64,000 nucleotides of DNA, taken from Plazaster borealis (lineage: Eukaryota; Echinodermata; Asteroidea; Forcipulatida; Labidiasteridae). Position 1 is the stretch's first letter; every line of letters starts with the position of its first letter. Below, piece by piece: positions 52,401 to 58,400 of the stretch. The translations under genes were made by a program, and so were the position numbers. Under the pieces are notes generated by a model that worked only from the letters and a program-made list of their open reading frames with translations, searched no databases and was not told the DNA's origin. Where the stretch lies: positions 11,298,773 through 11,362,772 of the forward strand of contig CM037467.1 in assembly GCA_021014325.1 (NCBI GenBank), written 5' to 3'.

Positions 52401-55400
52401 GCTTTTTTGAAATTTGGCAGCTGGCTAGGGCGGGGCAGACCAACCTGTTGGTAAGTCCATTACGCCACACCAACTCGCATCTGCTGCGCAACGTTTGGGT
52501 AGTTCCGTCACAAAAGTTGCAATACATTTGTGTGTAAGTTTAACTAAAATCGCTCATTTCATCATTCCAACGCGTTTTTTTTTTATGACGGGAAACTGAT
52601 GGTTCTGACAAGTCCGGCAGTATTTGCAAAACCTATGTGAGTCCAAGGTTGATTAATATTTTCCTGTACAAAAATCATCACCCCCCCAGTGCAACGCTTT
52701 TTTGTATGGGCTTCTTGTGAATCTAGGTGTAGTGGGCATGGGTTTCAGTACAGGATTGGTGACCGGTACAAAACATCAAAACAAGAGGGTGACAAAATCT
52801 TTATGCAAGATCCTTTGTTAAGAAATGTCGTAATTCTAAAGTTGGGATTGTTCGTTGATTTGTTTATTGTGTATGCAAGCCTGCATGGTTGCTGTTGACA
52901 CGGATGTGATCTCTGGCATGTTGATTGTTTTGTTTTTCTTTCCAGGTAGCCTAATATTTACTTGGTTTACATTTACATCAATCATGTTTTCTTTTATTTT
53001 CAACCTCGGAATTCGACCCATTGTTGCACTTTTTTGTTCATGGTTTTGGTTCATTATTTTATGTGTAGTATACATGTTTATATGGTGTTTTATTTTCTTC
53101 TTTTAAAGTTTTTAAAAAGATTCTCATACTTGGTTATTTTTGCCCCAAACCTTCCTGTTTTTTTTTTGTTTTTTTTCAAGAATCACTATAAATATTTGGC
53201 TGTTCTTTCTCCAGAGTGCAACTCGAGTCTGAGAAATCACACTCGAGGAGTCTACATGAGACGCTGGAATCGGAACAGCAGAGTGTACAGAAACTGCACG
53301 AGACATTAGAGATGGAGACAAATCGTACAGCTCAGGTCAGACAGAGAGAACAAAACAGTGTAAAGGTATGTGAACTACTAAACCAAACTCCCCACCTCCC
53401 ACCCCCCCCCAGAAATACAGAATAACACAAAAATAGTCAGTGGTCCGACGTTTCGACTCTAGCAGAGTCTTTCTCAAAGGCAGACTCTGCTAGGGTCGAA
53501 ACGTCAGGCCACTAACTATTTTTTAAATTTATACCATGGGACCTTGTGGTTGGTTAAGCTGTTTGCAACAGCTAGTTATATTATCTCAAAAGGAAAATGG
53601 CAAACAAGCTAGAAATGTACCACCAAAAGAAAATGTTACAATATTTTCTTGAAGACGATCAGAGCCTACTGATTGAAACATCGAGGTTGTTACACCAACG
53701 GTTATGTTCAGAACCACCACAACTCAAAGAGAGAAATTTCATGTACGTGGTGTTACTGCAAACCTTTATATCTTGTATCTCCTAAGTGTTTCTTCACAGC
53801 TGGGTGTATTTTTGTAGGGCTGCTGAAGCAGAAAATATTGCTTCTCAATTTTTAATTTTTTTTTTCTAGATAAAAATTAAGCAGGGAACCGGTTCAAAAT
53901 AGTACATAATGTTATTTTGGCGAGTTACTTTCTCGGTATTAAGCGAAATTGGGTTGTGCTTTACTGCTTTGCTAATTTGTGTACTTTAAGCAGCTCTATG
54001 AAATCTGGCTTAGATCTATGATATCGGGCATTGCAAGGTTGCAGAGTTTCTTTGCCTTTTGGATGACACCCCCTTCTTTCATCCTCTTTCTTCCAGGAGC
54101 TAAGACACGCCTTAGAAGATGAGAGGAATAAGATGGTGGTGACCTACAAGGATCTAGAGAAGGAGAAGATCCGAACCGACGGTCTCAAGAGGGAGCTAGA
54201 TGCGGAGAAAGCCAAGTCCCTGAGTCTGGCCAACACGGAGAGGTCCAAGACATCGGACCTCAAGACTGCGCTGGACATTGAGAAGACGCGGTGCCAAGAA
54301 CTGCACTCTGCATTGCATGTAAGGATGAAGTTTGTCTGTTAAATACTAACGGTAGCAAATCCTCCAAAATCGTATACGGGAAGTTTTCTGACTTTGTAGG
54401 ATGCATCACTTTGTTTTATGCAAGTTCGCCCCAGGCAAGGCTAAAAGCCACTCTTGGGGTAAAGGTCTACAAGAAGAAAAAATTTAAGATGACAGTAACT
54501 CAGAGGAGCTGAAGGTATGAATTGATATTCCTCTTAGAACAGTCTAGATTGAAGGATGAAGGGAAACATGCACCAGGTAAGGAGTTCCAAAGAGATGCAG
54601 TACGTGGAATAAAGCTGTTGGAACGACTCTCTGTTCTACATCTCAGCAAAAGCAAGAGTGTATGGGTGAGAAGAAGCAGAAAGCCTGGTTTCACGCTCAA
54701 ACATCCTGATAGAAGAAACTAGGTCGGACACACTAGTGGCACATTCCGAGTCCAAACATTTGGGTGTTTAGTTAGCTATGGGTTTAGGGTTAACACTCCT
54801 AATAGAATTTGTGAACAGTCTCACACATATTGAATGCATAAGTCCCAGGAAAAACAATGGGATGGATTTTGAAGGGTTTGGAGTGGCTAAGGTTGAATTA
54901 GGTCTAGTTTCTCCTGTTTTAAATTAATAAAAAGCAAAAACAGTTATAGACACTAACAATTATTTATGACAATTTCCATTCAGAGAGAGCAAGCTCTGAA
55001 CACCCAGCTTCACGAGTCCCTCGACCAGGAACGCAGCGCCTACGCCGAAAACGCCCACTACGAGAAATCCAACATCGGCGAGCTTCAGGCCCTGCTGGAC
55101 TCTGAGAAATCCCGGAATCTGGACCTGCGGACCAAGGTGAACCAGCTAGAGAACACCATCGCTGGGTTGGAGTCAGTCTCAGACGGTCAGAGGAGGCGGA
55201 GCTTGGAGGCTTTGGAGGAGGAGCGAGCAGTGTGTCGGCAGCTCAGGGCGACCATTGATAGCTTACAGGTGACTGACTTATTTTTGATTTTACGTTAAAC
55301 CAGCCAAAACAAGACAAGGATAAAACTCCTTAACCCTTACTCCCTCAGCCTTTTTGCCGACAGGTGACATCAATCCTCCAATATCCTCCTCTCCTATATC

Positions 55401-58400
55401 ACTCCAAACCAAATTGTTTGGACTTGGATAAGATTGGAATGTCTGGCCCAGTTATAAGCAATTGTTATTTGGGCCTACATCCCTCAGTCCTTCTGAATCC
55501 TTCGTTTTGGCAAGGAGGATATGGGAGGGTTAAGGTTATAGATGGAAATAAATTCTATAGGCCATGTGGTTGGTCAAGGCGGCTTGGCGACAGCTGTTTT
55601 GGATGGGATGCCAGAAGGATGTCATGGGCCGACCAAAGATCTGCTGGGTAGTCAACATCCGATAATGGTCAGGTTGTGATACCACCGAACTCAAAGCAGC
55701 AGCCCTGGAAAGAGGGTAGGTGGTAGGAACGGTACAAGTGATTCCAGCGGTGTACAATTTGAGGAGGAGACCAGGGGCAAATACCTATGTCTATTAGAGA
55801 GAGATAGAGAGGTCTGCTTTGAGGTTGATGTTTAAACAACTCTTCATTCTGTTTTCTCCTTGCAGGTCCAACAGGATGATCTGAATCGCAAACTCTCCTC
55901 CGAGCAGGAGAGAGTGACCCTGGTCCAGCAGGAATCTGAGCGTCTGAAGGCCAGCCTCCTGAGCCAGAAGGAGGAGGGACGCGAGAGGGACATCATCAGG
56001 GAGAAAGAACGACAGACTGAGCGGCAGAGACACCGAGAGAGGGAGAGGGAACGAGAACTGGAGAGACAGAGACAGGTGAGGAGGGGGGAGTGGGGTCTTG
56101 AAGACGGACAGGAGGGCTGGAAGGGGTCTTGAAGACAGACAAGAGGGATGAGAGGGTCTTGGCTGTAAACTCTAGTTACCTCGAGTTACCGCTTGTTTAA
56201 TTCTGCAATTCTCCCTTACTGACTCTCTGTACCTGTAGAGTGATTTCAAGTTGGAGCGTGAGTTGGACAGACAGAAGATCCAGTCTTTGGAGGAAGAGTT
56301 GGACGAGACCAAACAAACTCACGATGCGACGTCAAGCGAGCTGAAGAAACTCCGAGATGCTCAGCGACACTTCACCCCGAGGGTCACTGAGGAGGAACTG
56401 CAGCAAGCCTACAAAGAGGTACGTTGGACTCTCGCTGCTGATTTCATCAATCAGGCCAAGTTGTTCCTGATTTTTGGGAGGACTGTTTTAAGTGATTTTC
56501 TCATTTTTCATTATATGTTTGGTATATTCAGTGTAGAGTCAGTCACTCTACACTGAAACCTCTGAATCCCTATAAATATACCATGTCTCACACTCTTCAG
56601 TCTCCTGACGATGACTGGAGCAGGCTAGTCGAAATGTTGAGACCAATTAAGAACTCACTCCGCGGCAGTGAAGTTAATAACGAGAAGCCCCCTCGATCCA
56701 CTAAGGGAAAGTAGAAGGTAGATTTCCTACCTCCCACCCAGGTAGTAGTTAATAAGCAGGACAGTTCTTTTCAGAACTAAAGCAGTCTCCCGAAATTCCT
56801 AAATCTACTCCGCGGCAGTAGAGTAAATAGCAAGACAAGTTCTCAAAGAACAAAATCTACACAGCAAAGTAGATATACACATGGTGTTACCACAAACCAA
56901 ATATACATTGATACCTCACCATACAATCTCATTTTGGTTCTTGTAGGAGTTGTCCAGAGCCAGTCCACGCCAAAGTCCACATTCCACTGTCTACGCCTCA
57001 CGGCTGCAACTCTACAAGGCGCAGCTGGAAGCAGTCCGACAGCGACTTCAGCTACTGGCCGTCAGACAACAAGAGGAGGTCGCCAGACTACACAGGTGAG
57101 TTCACTGAGGGTCAAAAGGGAACCCTTTTAATGTTGGCAAATTTTTGACGTTCATCGGCTTTACATTATTTCCAAACTGCATACCAGCCTGTCTTCCAAA
57201 TCCTGGGCTGGATTTCTTAAAGATTTCTGGATCATGACTTGTCAGTATCATTGTAGTTATCTTGGCCCAATTTCATAAAGCCTGTAAGCATAAAAACTTG
57301 CTAAGCACAGACAAATCTTGCTTAACAGAAACTGGTTACCAGCCGAAATTCCATAAAGTTTACATTGTTGCAACTGGTGCCCCACTCATTTTTTTGCTTA
57401 GCAAAGAGTATTTTCTGCCTAACAGCTTTATGAAATTGGGCCCTTGTCTTTTGACATCACATCATGAAATTTATTGTTTTCGTTTTTTGTTTTCTTTTTC
57501 ACAGAGTTGGTCTTGAGAAGGATCATCAGGAGTTGGGGTCTCTGCAACGAGGTTTAACAGAAACACTCTCTGAACTGAAGCAGCTCCACGCATCCCTGGC
57601 TATGCACTCTGAGGTGAGAACACTGTTTTTACTCAGTCTATAAAAAAAAAAGCCCAGACGGGACAAAAGGTACGGCTTTACCCAAACATCAGTGTGTGTA
57701 TGAGTAAAATTAAATATGGAAGTTTAACATCTAATAAATTGTTACAGGACCTGCTGCTAAATTATAGGATTCAAACATTCTAGCTACCGGGCTAGCTCGG
57801 TGGTCTAGTGGTAAGACATTAGGGTCCAATTTCATGGCTCTTCTTACCGCGGAATTCTGCACTTACAGAGCCCTGTAAAGTTCATGATTCTATGAACTGA
57901 AAGCACAGAATTCCACAGTAAGCAGAGCCATGAAATTGGACCCTGCTCTAGAATGAATTAAGGGTCTAGATCGTAGACTTGAAAATAATTTTATTGTTTT
58001 TTCCTTTTCCCAGACTATCCCAGTGACACAAAGTCCGACAGCGACCCGACTCAACGATCGCCTCTTGGTTCAGAACGCCGAGTTGAGTAACTTTGCCTCA
58101 AGGCTGAGTGAGGAGAAGACTGAGATGAGGTCTGCGTTGGCCAAGCTGGAGGAAGAGGTATGGAGGTTCAGACAGCGGGAGGCTCAATTAGATGAGGTGA
58201 GAAACCAGGAACAAATGAATCCAAAATGGCGTCCTCAGCGACGTCAACCATGGGCCTTTTTCCCAATCCTTTGGCTTGGGCTCCGGCTCCTGCTTGGGCT
58301 CTGCAATCATCTTTGGAGCAGTGTACAATTTGCACGGTGTTTCCAACATCAAACCGAGCCTGGTGCCAGAGACGGAGCCTAAGTCGAGGTTTGGAAAGAT

